Shown here piece by piece: positions 1 to 16,646 of a stretch of 64,000 nt of DNA. This DNA comes from Azadirachta indica. Its lineage: Eukaryota > Streptophyta > Magnoliopsida > Sapindales > Meliaceae. Positions within the stretch are counted from its first letter, which is position 1. Each line of letters starts with the position of its first letter. The notes under the pieces were generated by a model. It did no database searches and was not told the origin of the DNA. It worked only from the letters and a program-made list of their open reading frames with translations. The translations under genes were made by a program, and so were the position numbers. The stretch lies in NCBI GenBank assembly GCA_022749755.1, contig CM040442.1:7290457-7354456 (forward strand). The letters are read 5' to 3'.

Positions 1-1032
1 AAGCCAACGATCAATGTTTCCGAGTGTGCTCATTTGCTAGACTATTTATACGACACAATCGTGCCTAAAGATGAACAAGAGGCAGAGATAACTGAGATTG
101 AAGATCAAGAGAGAGCCATGCAATCCAAAGAAAGTAACCACGGCGACCCAACTTACGTAGAAAAGTTCTTCCGTAAGCTTTGGGAGCTGCTATCAAAGCT
201 TCACAATGGCCCCATCCGTCTGATCAAAGCGTTGGTACTATCCAAACCTGTTAGAGTCTTGTACAAATTACCCTGGACAATGATCTCCAAGCTTCCAGGG
301 TTTTCAGTCTTAGCACAACCGCTTCAATCTATGGTATTCCCAGAAGATAACGAAGGAAAGAAATCGGATGATGATAGTTCCCACCCAAGCAACAACATGA
401 ACAAACCACCATTAGTGGAGGAAATCGAAATTCCTTCTGTCACTGAGCTCTACAAGGCCAAGGTTCGTTTTTCAGCCACTGTTGGCAACATATCAGCCGT
501 CCGTTTCGACTCCAAGACGGCGACATTATACCTTCCCACCATCAGTTTGGACGTAAATTCAGCGGTGATCATGAGAAATTTAGTAGCTTATGAGGCATCA
601 AATGCATCAGGGCCATTAGCTTTTACACGTTACACTGAATTAATGAATGGGATTATCGATACAGAAGAGGACGCGAAGTTGCTAAGGAAAAAAAGGATTA
701 TTACGAACAGATTGAAGAGCGATAAAGAAGTTGCCAATCTGTGGAATGGGATGAATAAATCAATTAGATTGACGAAAGTTCCACACTTAGATAAAGTGAT
801 TGAAGATGTTAACAAGTATTACAACAGTCAATGGAAGGTTAAGTTTGGGAAGTACATGAAGCGATATGTGTTTAGTTCTTGGCATTTTCTTACATTGATA
901 GCTACCATTTTGCTCTTGGTCTTGACGATATTGCAAGCTTTTTGCTCGGTCTACAATTGTCGCAGACTTAACCTTGCTCAGTCTACAACTATCGCAAACT
1001 CAAGCTCCTGGGCTGAGACTCTGATTAATTAA
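1..1032 (+). CDS. DUF247 (UPF0481) protein, 3' part, cut by the window start
   Basis: The reading frame is open from base 1 to a TAA at 1030-1032, so the N-terminal half lies outside the window and no start is assigned. The visible 343 residues match the C-terminal half of the complete DUF247 gene at 2167-3888 nearly line for line: an acidic linker after the LLDYLY segment, the KPPLVEEIEIPSVTEL block, a LVAYEASNASGPLAFTRYTE block, a WNGMNKSIRLTK block and one hydrophobic segment close to the C-terminus. DUF247 proteins are plant-specific, usually carry one C-terminal membrane anchor, and mostly have no known biochemical role; some grass members act in self-incompatibility. This gene and its neighbour converge tail to tail, so they look like an inverted tandem duplicate. 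No frameshift or stop is visible in the part shown. Confidence 0.9.
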   Translation, partial: KPTINVSECAHLLDYLYDTIVPKDEQEAEITEIEDQERAMQSKESNHGDPTYVEKFFRKLWELLSKLHNGPIRLIKALVLSKPVRVLYKLPWTMISKLPGFSVLAQPLQSMVFPEDNEGKKSDDDSSHPSNNMNKPPLVEEIEIPSVTELYKAKVRFSATVGNISAVRFDSKTATLYLPTISLDVNSAVIMRNLVAYEASNASGPLAFTRYTELMNGIIDTEEDAKLLRKKRIITNRLKSDKEVANLWNGMNKSIRLTKVPHLDKVIEDVNKYYNSQWKVKFGKYMKRYVFSSWHFLTLIATILLLVLTILQAFCSVYNCRRLNLAQSTTIANSSSWAETLIN

Positions 1033-2166
1033 TTGCTCAGACTATCTAATTGTATTTCTTAATTTAAAAGTTTGGTTTAATCTGTTATTAGTATTTTGTA
1101 TTTTTTTATTATGTGATTTCACTGTGTATTTTTTTTTTAAAATTGTGAACTTTAAATCACTAATTTTAATCGATTTTAATCCATTTATAATTTCTTTTTG
1201 ATTAAAAAATTGAAGAAAGGAAGAGATGGGAAGGTCAAAAAAAGAAAGAAAGAAATAGAAGTGAAAGATTAGGAAAAAAAATTTATTAATTAATTTTATA
1301 AGATTATAATTTTATCATTTTAGTTATTAAAAATAAAGGTGAAATTAAGATTTGGATGGTACGATAATTTTCATAAATTTTAGAGTTAAATTAAAGATTA
1401 TTAATATTATGTGGTTAAATTAAAATTATCTCACCTAATTAAAGGCCAAATACTAATAAAATTTTGGTTAAGGAATTTAATTAACATTAATCGAAATAAT
1501 TTTGATTTAAATAATGATTTTCAATAAAGTTAGAAAATATTTTTTTTATTTAATATGTGAAACATGTCAATTAAAGTAACATTTTTTGAAACTTTGAGAA
1601 CCCAAATGAAATTACCTCAGTATTTGTATTGATTATTATCTTTAATGGCGACTGTAAAGATACATATACGTTGCCGTACATCCCATTTTTGGATGTATGA
1701 TAATATCATATGGCATAAGAATCAATAATAGGGACCAGATGAAGTTTACACTTGATATAATGGTGAGTAGTTCATAATTTATAACATGCATTGAACTAAT
1801 CTTGGAGCTTAAAGATCAAATCTTTTAAGGTTTTTGATACCAAGTTGTGTTAATATCATTTTTCCAATCTAATGTAAAATTAAAAATTATGAAGCATATA
1901 TAATACTAATTGTGATCATTTGATTCTATGGTACACAAAATCAATATGATGATCTCTAAATTATAGATGTTAATTAGTTAGTTTAATTACTGATATTTCA
2001 TATGTTTAAAAATAGTAGCCAATACTTCTATTGTGTAATCAAAATCTGTTCAAGGTAGGAACTTAGTAAATAATAATATTTAAATTTTAATTAACAATTA
2101 TTTTTTCATAATAAAAACAGATTTGATGCTAATATATATGTTATTGCAGTTGATGTAACAATATTC
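1033..2166. other. AT-rich spacer between convergent DUF247 genes
   Basis: This stretch holds the 3' ends of the two convergent DUF247 genes. It is AT-rich with many short A and T runs. I see no open frame of useful length, no RNA gene and no clear repeat in it. Confidence 0.6.
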
Positions 2167-3888
2167 TCAGATAGTCAATTGACTTCTCCTAATGGGAAAT
2201 GTGCGAAAGCAACCGAAGAAAGAGCAAAACGCTTGTAATGTCATCAAGAGCAAGAGCAAAACTGCGGCCAGCAACGTTAGAAATTGCCAAGAACTAAACA
2301 CATAATGCTTCATAAATTTCCCAGCTTTAACACACCATCGACTGTCATAGTAATTGTTAACGTCTTCAATCACTTTATCCAAAAATGGAACTCTTGTTAA
2401 TCTAATTGATTTGCTCATCCCATTCCAAAGCTTTGCTGCCTCTTCATCGCTCTTTAATCTGTTCAAAATTACACCCTTTTCTCTAAGCAACTTCACATCA
2501 TCTTCAGTATCAATAATCCCATTCATCAGTTCTGTGTAACGTGTGAAAACCAACGGCCCTGATGCGTTTGATGCTTCGTAGGCGACCAGGTTTCTCAAAA
2601 TCACTTCTGTGTTTACGTCCAAACTGACTGTAGGAAGATAGAATGTTACAGTCTTGACATCGAAATGAATGGCTGAGATGTTGCCACTGATAGGTGAGAA
2701 ACGGAGGCTGGCTTTTGAGAGCTCGGTGACTGAAGGGATTGTGATTTCTTCTACTAATGGAGGCTTGTTAATCTTGTTAGAACTCTCATTTTCTTGCTTG
2801 GTTTCTTCTTGATCTTCTGATAAACATGAATGTTCAAAAAGTTGTTTCAAGACTGCGAATCCTGGAAGGTTAGTAAGGATTGCGCATGGCAGTTTTATTA
2901 TGATTCTGACAGGTCTCGATAGAAGCACTTTCTGCATAAAATGTACCGGACCCTTGTAGCAAATCTCACAGAGAAACTGTTTAATATTATTTGAATCTTC
3001 CAAGAATCTTCTTCGTCCGTTTCCTTCCTCACTTGGATCCTCCGTTTCTGTCATTTCTGTTGGTTCTTCCATTTTGGGCACGATCATTTGGTACAGAAAG
3101 TCTAGCAAATGAGCACAGTCTGAGGCTTCAATATTTGGCAAGTTTTCCATCATTTTGAAAGGAGAGAGTTCTTTACATAACCCTATTAACGTCCAAAGCA
3201 ACATATCATCAGCCGATTCCAACGAAGGAAATTGGAGTTCTAACATTTTTCTCAACACAAACAATGGTATTTGATTTTCGAGCATGACAATATCTCTAAG
3301 AATTGCATTATGCCCGGAATTCCTCCCTGCATAATCAACTAAGTGTGACATTGATCTTGAGGAAACTCTAGATAAAGCTTTACCTTCTTTGACGGCGTAG
3401 ATTTGAAGAAACTCAAGCAAGAATGCTGCATCAATGGCCATCATCCAAGCTAAAGTTTCATCACTGAAATCTAAGAACTTGTGGTAGCATGCTCGAATCC
3501 TCGGTTCAAGCTTTATCAACTGCTCAACAAGGTTATGAAACTTTATGCAGTGAAGTTGTTTCCGAGTTATTTTTGCTGCAGCTAGCTTATATCTTTCCAT
3601 CTCATAAAGCTCAGGACGCCAATGATGATACGGACCAATTGCAATCTGCTGTGGTGTGTAGGAACCGGGATCAGTAGATATAAGTGTTTTGGGAACGTTA
3701 AAAATGCAGACAGGGAAATCAGCATCTTCTTCAAGTTCTTCATCGAGGGTTCTACGAACGTTGATTACCCATCTGTGTTCATCAAAATTTGGGTTTGAAT
3801 TCAAGGGCATTGCTGTTTGAAGATCAGACAACAGTCTAGTTCGTTGTTTTCCAGAAAGTGCTTTTGATAGAAAGCAGTTTTGTTGCAT
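2167..3888 (-). CDS. DUF247 / UPF0481 protein, complete, At3g02645-like
   Basis: This is an intronless 573-residue protein starting at ATG 3888-3886. It has the standard DUF247 layout. An N-terminal region contains FNVPKTLISTDPGSYTP followed by an IGPYHH motif near residue 85. A MERYK helix follows, then an IVMLENQIPLFVLRKM block near residue 205, a CAHLLDFLYQMIVP block near residue 265, a variable acidic linker, the KPPLVEEITIPSVTEL block, and one hydrophobic helix near residues 525-545. The short basic C-terminus would face the other side of the membrane. Overall similarity, from memory, is closest to Arabidopsis putative UPF0481 protein At3g02645. The molecular function is unknown. The gene has about 50 clean codons before the first conserved block, and the chosen ATG is the first in frame. 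The truncated gene at the window start is its close paralogue, in opposite orientation. Confidence 0.93.
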   Translation of the reverse strand: MQQNCFLSKALSGKQRTRLLSDLQTAMPLNSNPNFDEHRWVINVRRTLDEELEEDADFPVCIFNVPKTLISTDPGSYTPQQIAIGPYHHWRPELYEMERYKLAAAKITRKQLHCIKFHNLVEQLIKLEPRIRACYHKFLDFSDETLAWMMAIDAAFLLEFLQIYAVKEGKALSRVSSRSMSHLVDYAGRNSGHNAILRDIVMLENQIPLFVLRKMLELQFPSLESADDMLLWTLIGLCKELSPFKMMENLPNIEASDCAHLLDFLYQMIVPKMEEPTEMTETEDPSEEGNGRRRFLEDSNNIKQFLCEICYKGPVHFMQKVLLSRPVRIIIKLPCAILTNLPGFAVLKQLFEHSCLSEDQEETKQENESSNKINKPPLVEEITIPSVTELSKASLRFSPISGNISAIHFDVKTVTFYLPTVSLDVNTEVILRNLVAYEASNASGPLVFTRYTELMNGIIDTEDDVKLLREKGVILNRLKSDEEAAKLWNGMSKSIRLTRVPFLDKVIEDVNNYYDSRWCVKAGKFMKHYVFSSWQFLTLLAAVLLLLLMTLQAFCSFFGCFRTFPIRRSQLTI

Positions 3889-4902
3889 TAACTGGTGGGG
3901 AGTTATAAAAACGAGGGTTTTAATTAACGCAATATATTAATGCCATCAATGCGTCTATCAGTATTAATGTCAAGTTAAAGATGCTTTTAGTATGAGATAT
4001 GCGTTTCTCATACTCACATCTTTACTCATTCATCACTTTCAGATCCTGATATGATGCACTTTCGCTGAAGCAGAAAATACCGTCAAGCGTTTTCTTGGGA
4101 AGCACTTTGGTATCTTCAAGTACTTTATAGTACAACACATTATACTAGTGAGATAGATAAAGGTGTTTTTTGAAGTCAAAATTAGCATTTGTAATACTTT
4201 CTGAAAAATACTTGGATACATATTTAGACACTGATTTTCTAATGTAAAACAAGACTTGAAATACTTTGAGAAAAACACTTCGTAGATGGCATATGAAATA
4301 TTTTTCTGTACAGCAACAAAGCACTTGAATTCAGACTATCTACAGCAGTGCTCTTGAATACAACAAAACAAAAAAAGAGAGAGCAATACTCGATTTTTAG
4401 ATTTTATATAAGAAGAAATAACAGTGAATCCAGCAGTGGTTAAAAAATCATTTGTAAGAAACACAGATCCAGCTCCAGCACCAATTCATCAAGCCGAATC
4501 AACTGAAATATTCTGCATTTGATATGGGATTCACAAGAGGTGTGCAGTTTCATAAGCTGAAGTGATTGTGCCGCTTATAAGTTGATCAAGTGCTGTAATT
4601 CCACACAACCTCACAGTCTTGTAGGCTCAAACAACATTTCAAGTCAATTAAGTAGCACAAATTATCAGGAATGAGCCATCAAAAAAACTCACAACGATAA
4701 TCCAACATCTACTAGTTTCCCTGCATGGCATAGCCAAAACTCTTACACCTCTTTCATGATTGGTATGTTTTTTTTTTGTCATGATACTTCAACCTTCTAT
4801 CCTCACCATCATCCCAATTGCAATGCTAACTTTCTCATTTACCAACACAGAATCAGGGGGAAACCAGCATCATCTCCAGGATTAACATATAGATTTACAT
4901 AA
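3889..4902. other. Spacer between DUF247 promoter and PPR 3' end
   Basis: The left part is the presumed promoter and 5' leader of the minus-strand DUF247 gene; the right part is the 3' flank of the PPR gene. Short degenerate motifs of the form AAGCACTTT recur around 4055-4345 and may be remnants of a MITE. The 79-residue minus-strand frame at 4039-4278 has no recognisable features and is probably chance. Confidence 0.45.
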
Positions 4903-6249
4903 TTATCCACCATCCAATCCTCTTTGCACCAGTTTTGTACCCAACTCTTCCCTTGGCTTAGCTAAAAGCCCTTTTGCAAACATCTCTTCCTCATACTTCC
5001 TAGCCATATCTAACATACCCTTTTCAATCAGAACATCAATCAAAGCATTGTAAGCAAACTCATCTGGACTACACCCAAGCTCCTCCATCTTCTTCCACAC
5101 TAAAAAAACCGGTCGAAGAAATCCCCATCTCCCAAATTTCCTCAAAAGCATCACATAAGTATCCATCTTTGGCCGAATCCCGCTTCCAATCATCCTATCA
5201 AACATTAGAAGAATCTCCCGGGGCTTCTCAAGACTTCGAAAAAAACAATGATACGTCATCACATCCGGCACGCAACCTTTCTTAGGCATTTCAGCAAGCA
5301 CTGCATACGCTTCCTTCCACCTCCAATTATCACACAAAAGCTTTATAATGGTATTACAAGTCACAACATTTGGTTCACAACCCATCTCCCTCATCTCACG
5401 GTACACCCTCATCGCAAAATCAGCACCCTCAGAAAGGCCAACAGCTCGAATAACCGTATTATAAGCCACCACATCCATCTTCATCCCCTTCCTCTTCATC
5501 TCCTTGTACAATTTCACTGCCTTCCATGGCTTCCCACTCTTACACATTATATCCATATATATCGAATACGACTGCAAATCTTTAACAACACCCCTTTTAT
5601 CCATCTCTTCCCAAAACTCTCTACACTTGCCCCACCACCCCATCTTCAACCACCCCCGAAGAATCATATTATAAATCTTTGTACTATTCTTCAAATCCAA
5701 CATATTAAACCCCACATTCTTGTTTTCACCAAAACACAACTCTTGAGCCTCTATCACATGCTTATACTCACAAAGCGCATCAACAAGATTACAATACGAC
5801 GTCTCATCTTTCAAGTTAAACTCATCCAACCTATTAAACGTCACTAAAGCTTCATTAACAAGATGAGCTGTTACATAGCGCTTAAACATCATGCGAAACG
5901 TGATATGATTAGGAGCCGAAAAAGGGTTATTCCGCATACGGCGAATTAAGTCCCAAGAAATATCGAATTCGAAGAACTTACCCAAGATATCTATCATTCG
6001 GTTGTACGTTTCTGTAGTGTGAGTAAACCGGCAATCGTTTTCGACCCAATTGAAGAAATCGAGCGCGCGTTTCCAGTCATTGGCGTAGCAAGAGAGAGTC
6101 TCGTTAACGGTGTTTTGGTCGAAATTCTGCGGGTCTGATTGGGGTTTCGGGATCTGGGAGTGAGAATGTAAAGAGTAAGAAGGGAAGATTTGGGTGCGAG
6201 CAAATACAGGAATTGGTTTAAGGCAGCGGTAGGTAATTGAAGCGAGCAT
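4903..6249 (-). CDS. P-class pentatricopeptide repeat protein, probably mitochondrial (At1g80550-like)
   Basis: This is an intronless gene of 448 codons. The N-terminus (MLASITYRCLKPIPVFARTQ) is rich in Arg, Ser and hydrophobic residues and lacks acidic residues for about 35 positions, as expected of a mitochondrial presequence. From about residue 80 to 435 the protein is a run of about ten 35-residue PPR helical repeats. The clearest are near 191-225, 226-260, 261-295, 296-330 and 399-433, with the usual YN-x-x-I and M-x-x-x-G-x-x-P/D signatures. No DYW, E or SMR extension follows, so it is a P-class member. P-class PPR proteins bind organelle RNA and act in stability, splicing or end processing; the target here is unknown. 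It is transcribed away from the IPMDH gene through a spacer of about 850 bp, the same pairing I recall for At1g80550 and At1g80560. Confidence 0.93.
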   Translation of the reverse strand: MLASITYRCLKPIPVFARTQIFPSYSLHSHSQIPKPQSDPQNFDQNTVNETLSCYANDWKRALDFFNWVENDCRFTHTTETYNRMIDILGKFFEFDISWDLIRRMRNNPFSAPNHITFRMMFKRYVTAHLVNEALVTFNRLDEFNLKDETSYCNLVDALCEYKHVIEAQELCFGENKNVGFNMLDLKNSTKIYNMILRGWLKMGWWGKCREFWEEMDKRGVVKDLQSYSIYMDIMCKSGKPWKAVKLYKEMKRKGMKMDVVAYNTVIRAVGLSEGADFAMRVYREMREMGCEPNVVTCNTIIKLLCDNWRWKEAYAVLAEMPKKGCVPDVMTYHCFFRSLEKPREILLMFDRMIGSGIRPKMDTYVMLLRKFGRWGFLRPVFLVWKKMEELGCSPDEFAYNALIDVLIEKGMLDMARKYEEEMFAKGLLAKPREELGTKLVQRGLDGG

Positions 6250-7103
6250 TTGTTGTTCAATTGCATTTCAGGAACTGATTTTCTTTAATCGAAATGTTCA
6301 ACGGGAACGAAATTTGGATTTAAAACAGCGCTTTCATTGTTCGTAAGGAGAAAGAGATGGGAGATGCTTGCTTTCATTTTTTTTTTTTTTAATAACTATT
6401 TACTAAAAATAATTTTGAGGCAGGTGGTATCGAATTAATTTATATTTTATTATTTTATCAATTAAAATCATAATAAATATTGCAGAAATAATGTTAAAGT
6501 TATGTACTTTCTACTAATTAACCTAACATGGTAATATATATTCATTAAATTCACTTTTAACTACTATTTACAATTATGTTAAAAAATGAGCCAAATTTGT
6601 TCTTACTACAAACTTTCCACTAACGACATTCTACAAGTTCAAAAATGAACTGTCCAAGAAAAAGAAAAAAAAAATCTCACTCAAAAATATATTTTCTTAC
6701 ACGAAAAAATTTTCTATATTCCTAAAAAACACTTTCAAACTTATAAAAAAGTTAAAACTTATTATTTTTTAATAATTTTTTATCGGATTGATTATGGAGA
6801 CAATTTTATAATTTAATTCTATTTTAATATAACTTAAAATAATAGTTATTTATAAACTTTGGAGCTAAAAATTGGGCGATTTTCAGCATTTAAAAAAATA
6901 ATAATAACTTTTTTAAAAATATATATTTATTTTTATTTATTTATTTTATTTTTGTTTTTGTAGCTCACGTGTAACATGGTCTGCGAGTATTCGGTAAAGA
7001 ACAATAAAAGCGAAGAGCGTCTAGTCAGCATGAAGCTCAAGACTTTCGCAAACGCACACCATCTCTATCCTCTCTTCTCTTCTCTTCTCCTCTCTACAGC
7101 AAA
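6250..7103. promoter_or_regulatory. Shared divergent promoter region of PPR and IPMDH genes
   Basis: The spacer between two divergent start codons is AT-rich. A perfect G-box core CACGTG lies at 6966-6971, and a pyrimidine (CT) tract typical of plant Y-patches and 5' leaders occupies about 7062-7095, just before the IPMDH start. No TATA box is obvious for either gene. Assigning regulation to either side is inference. Confidence 0.5.
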
Positions 7104-12975
<5,872 letters not shown>

Positions 12976-13574
12976 ACTGAAACCTGATCAGCCCTACAAG
13001 GAAGATCTCTACGAGTTCTACAGTTTGTTTTGCATTTTGCGAGATGACCTGGAACCAAAAAGCCATGACTATTTGCAGACAAAACACTTACAATTTCCTA
13101 CGGCGTATTTTTTTACGTCCTTTTGGCAATTAGGTTATGAAGTTTTCTCTGTTTGACGCAGAATCTTATTAGGATCTCATCCTTGTAATGATTAGGAGAT
13201 TTGGTTGATCAGCAGACATGTAAACCATTTTTCTTAAGTTTATCGAAAATAAAAGTGTCTTAAAGGGCAATTACGTCTGATATTTACCAAATCAACTTCA
13301 CAGCTTGTACTAGATTTCTTTAAAACCAAATTCACAACATTGAAGCAAATTTAACTCAACAATAGAAATAATCAGACCAGCGTAGCTAACATCTTCACAA
13401 ACTAACAGTGAACAGCACACAAGACAATAGCACAATAGACACCTTCAAAAGAAGTATTTAGTCAGCAACACGCAACAAGTTTGAGCCGTAACAGTAGCTG
13501 ATTCCCTCCCTCTGCTCTTTCAAAACCGGTACTGCCCTTGAAACCGTAGATGTTTGTTAATTTTTCTTCTCTCA
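12976..13574. other. Convergent 3' spacer, IPMDH and isomerase
   Basis: This contains the IPMDH 3' UTR, with a polyadenylation-like AAAATAAAAG near 13248, and the 3' flank of the minus-strand isomerase gene. Nothing else is recognisable. Confidence 0.55.
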
Positions 13575-14291
13575 CTACAGTTTTGATCCAGTTCTCGTGA
13601 TCCCATCTGCGGTATCATCAGACTCTATTTCATCCAACACTTCTCTTAAAATCACCATTCGATTCTGAGCGTATACGTGTCCAACCCATTTTCTCTTCAC
13701 CAGCTGCTCTCCCAATCCAATCGCTGCTTTAACCGTGCCCTCTGCGCTATCATACGCTGAGTCGATAATACCCCACTCCTCTGCCTCTTTAGCCGTCATC
13801 TTAGCCGCTCTCAACACCATCTCGCGTAGAGCCTACCCCTTACCAACCTTACACTCTATCAAAGCCATTCCCCAAGGTGGAGTTCTGATCCCGACCTCAA
13901 GATCACTCATGTACAAAAAGCCTCTATCTTTTCTCATCAAAACGTAGTCGTGGCTTAAAGCTAACACCAAGCCTCCTGCTGCCGCGTGGCCATTGATGGC
14001 CGCTATTGTTGGCATTGGAAGTGAAATCAAATCGGAGATGAGAGACCGGTATTTTCCCAACATTAACAGGTATTTTGACTGGATGGATTGCGTCCACGCA
14101 AGATCGAGGCTGTTGCTGAAGAATTTGCCTTCGACGGTGGTGATCAGAGCTGATGACGAAGTAATCGGTTCGGATTTTATCCGGTCCAGAGCCAAACGGA
14201 TCGCCTCGATCGACGTGGGGTTAAGCCGGTGATCTCCTGGACCGGTTATGGTTAGAATGTAAAGGCTACCTCGCTTCTCTAAAGCGCACAT
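13575..14291 (-). pseudogene. Delta3,delta2-enoyl-CoA isomerase-like gene with one premature stop
   Basis: Family members shift the double bond of 3-enoyl-CoA esters in peroxisomes during beta-oxidation of unsaturated fatty acids. The frame starts at ATG 14291-14289 (MCALEKRGSLYILTITG, the usual start of plant ECI proteins). It runs through the crotonase core with NGHAAAGG and a DYVLMRKDRGFLYMS block, then meets TAG at 13835-13833, codon 153. The same frame continues with no shift through VLRAAKMTAKEAEEWGIIDSA to a normal end in Ser-Lys-Leu, a canonical PTS1 peroxisomal signal, at 13586-13578. Read through, the length is 238 residues, normal for the family. The truncated 152-residue product would lack the C-terminal helices and the targeting signal. 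In relatives, by memory, the TAG position is a hydrophobic residue, so one base change could explain it. The rest looks intact, suggesting a recent null allele, a sequencing error, or less likely programmed readthrough. Confidence 0.85.
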
Positions 14292-14673
14292 TTTTTTCTT
14301 CACTCTGTTGAGATTGCTTGCGATCAAGCTTTGTAGACCAAACGAGATTGTAAAGAAAAGACGGCGGAGTCAACGACAAAAAGTCAACTATAAAGTTTAC
14401 TGTAAGACAGTTTGAAGTGGTTGTTTAGGGCCCGATGGGGTCGGATCGAGTTTCATTACATATGCATAGTTGCCTTGGGAAAAAAAGTGCACGCTACAGT
14501 ATCCGAATACACCCTATTTTGTGGAACGAAAGGATTGTGCTTCGTCTTCCGGGTGTAAGCAATCAAGGAACAGAGATCAAAGGAGACGTATACATTTATC
14601 CTATCTTAACAAAAACTGTTAGCAATATCCAAATTGAAATCGTCAAATGTGAAACAGAGTGTTTCAACGACCT
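14292..14673. other. Isomerase 5' flank
   Basis: This is the presumed promoter of the minus-strand isomerase-like gene and the 3' flank of the small membrane-protein gene. The plus-strand frame at 14435-14677 shows no family features and is probably chance. Confidence 0.4.
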
Positions 14674-15084
14674 TTAACCAAAGCCAAGAAACCATTTTCC
14701 GTGTATCATATTCTGATATTGTCCCATGATAACTAACCCCACTATCAAAGCAGCCACCATGAACGGCAACAATCCTTCGGAGAAACACCCCTTGAATCCC
14801 CAATAACTCCCAGTATCAGAACGTTGGGTTGAGAAGAAGGGCGGTGAAACTTCGGTTGAAGATAACCACCGAACCAGCATTACTAGCGCAAGTGATATGG
14901 CCAAAAGCGGTAAATGGATGTTGCCTTTCGTGGGTTTTACGCTCAACTTGAAAGAGAGAAACCATGGCGCCAGCAAGAGGAGTAAAGCCGCTGTTAACAG
15001 AACCAGAACTGGCAATGGAAGAGGATCAACAGACAACATGCCGAAGACAGTGGAAATTCCTCTGCGTTTTCTGTGAATAGCCAT
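14674..15084 (-). CDS. Small predicted membrane protein, family not recognised
   Basis: The open frame extends to 15213, but the only in-frame ATG upstream of the hydrophobic core is at 15084-15082, giving MAIHRKRRGISTVFGM and 136 residues; the preceding codons would be 5' leader. Three hydrophobic segments lie near residues 22-45, 57-74 and 106-123, separated by a basic loop and by a Ser/Thr/Gly loop. The N-terminus is strongly basic (HRKRR), suggesting it stays on the cytosolic or stromal side. I do not recognise the family and assign no function. Codon use and the lack of stops look like a real gene. It lies on the same strand as the isomerase gene, about 380 bp upstream of it, but plants have no operon here, so no functional link follows. 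Confidence 0.6.
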   Translation of the reverse strand: MAIHRKRRGISTVFGMLSVDPLPLPVLVLLTAALLLLLAPWFLSFKLSVKPTKGNIHLPLLAISLALVMLVRWLSSTEVSPPFFSTQRSDTGSYWGFKGCFSEGLLPFMVAALIVGLVIMGQYQNMIHGKWFLGFG

Positions 15085-15349
15085 CAATAACGCCGTTCTT
15101 GAAATCGTTTTCTTGGTTACAACTTTCAAGAAATCAAAATTCGCAAAACCCTTTGATTTGGAAGAAGAGATTATTGCAGTTGCAGAGAATGATAGAGAAA
15201 AAGTCGAGAGCAAAGACAGTAATTCAGATTTAGAATAGATTTTCTGAGATCAGGGGCGGTTTGTAAGTAATATCAATGCGCGCGCCCAACGGTTATATTT
15301 TTGAAATTGCGCGAAGCTGGCGGTTAGTTACGTTGATTCCTTTTTTTTT

Positions 15350-16612
15350 TCAATATATATCTTTATTTGAAATTTTTTAATTTAAATAAATAAATAAATT
15401 TTTTCAGTTGAATATCTCTGTTATACATCATTTAATTTAAAAAAACCATTCCAATATTACCTATAAATAGGTAATTAATTAGCTTTTACTTGTATACTCA
15501 ACAAAAAAAAAAATTATAACTATTTAAAAAAATTATTGATTATACAACTATGTATAAAAACATCACAAATTGTATGTGATTTTATCTCTTAGACCAATAT
15601 CACATTTTAATAGTATTGTTAACATGTATGATATAAATAAAAGAAATCAATAAGAGCTTTTCCTTATTTATTATTCATAATTTCCTTCCATTATTTTTTA
15701 TGTGTGTATTAGAAGAAACAGTCAATCAATATTTAGTTTCAAAATATTTTATTCATAATTTCCTTCCCAAACTCTTTTAAAAAGAATATTACAAGACTAT
15801 AAATTACAGTATTCCATATCCTAATATTAGTCATTTTTAAAAGCCGAAATTAGTTTGTGTACTCTTTTTAATAAATTTGAGCCAGATAAAAATATATACA
15901 AATAAAATTGAAATATTAAAAGAAAATTAAAAAATAAAAAATTTTTCTTGTGAAAAATGTCACAAGTTTAGTTTCTATTGAGATTATAAAAAAATTGTTT
16001 AATAAATTTTATTAAAATAACATAAACTTTTTATTTTTGATAAAGAAGATATAAATGTACATATTCCCATAAAATAATGTCATTGGTTACAGATTAGGAT
16101 TACCACCTTTAATCTGAATCACTAAGCATAATAAAGTTCAAAAATTAAATTTAGAAAATACCTCTTGCATCACATATATAAATGAAAAAATCAGTTATGG
16201 CAAGTTAATTAACGTTAATGTAAATAGTTGAAATTTTATGATACAATGTTTTTTTATTTTATATTTTTTTCACCTTCATTTTCCATCTCTTAAAAGCCCA
16301 CATGACATATCTCACCAATTCTCTATCTTTCAATTTTCTCTTCCTCCAAACACCATTAATATTTTATGTGAAATTGACAAGAAAATTATTTAGTCAGTGC
16401 TTTCTAAATTATGTTATCAATAGTAATTTATCAATTTATTTTATTTTTATTTTAATATTTCAATTTTTTTAAAAAAATTATGGGTATTTTTGGTAATAAA
16501 TCTATAACATTGACTAAAGTATACAAAGACAATGATTCCATAACATTTTACATACATGCATATAGTTAGTCTTTTTTATTTTATTTTTTTAACAAAAGCA
16601 TTACAAAATATT

Positions 16613-16646
<34 letters not shown>

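Noticed and set aside
630..815. Antisense frame matching another antisense frame at 2354-2539
   Set aside because: Their similarity only reflects the homology of the two DUF247 genes they lie opposite.
5248..5847. 199-codon plus-strand frame
   Set aside because: It lies wholly antisense to the PPR gene, is rich in His/Ile/Leu from complementing PPR codons, and has no family features.
14677..15213. Extended 179-codon reading of the membrane protein from 15213
   Set aside because: The codon at 15213-15211 is TTG, not ATG; the first in-frame ATG is at 15084-15082. I used the shorter form.
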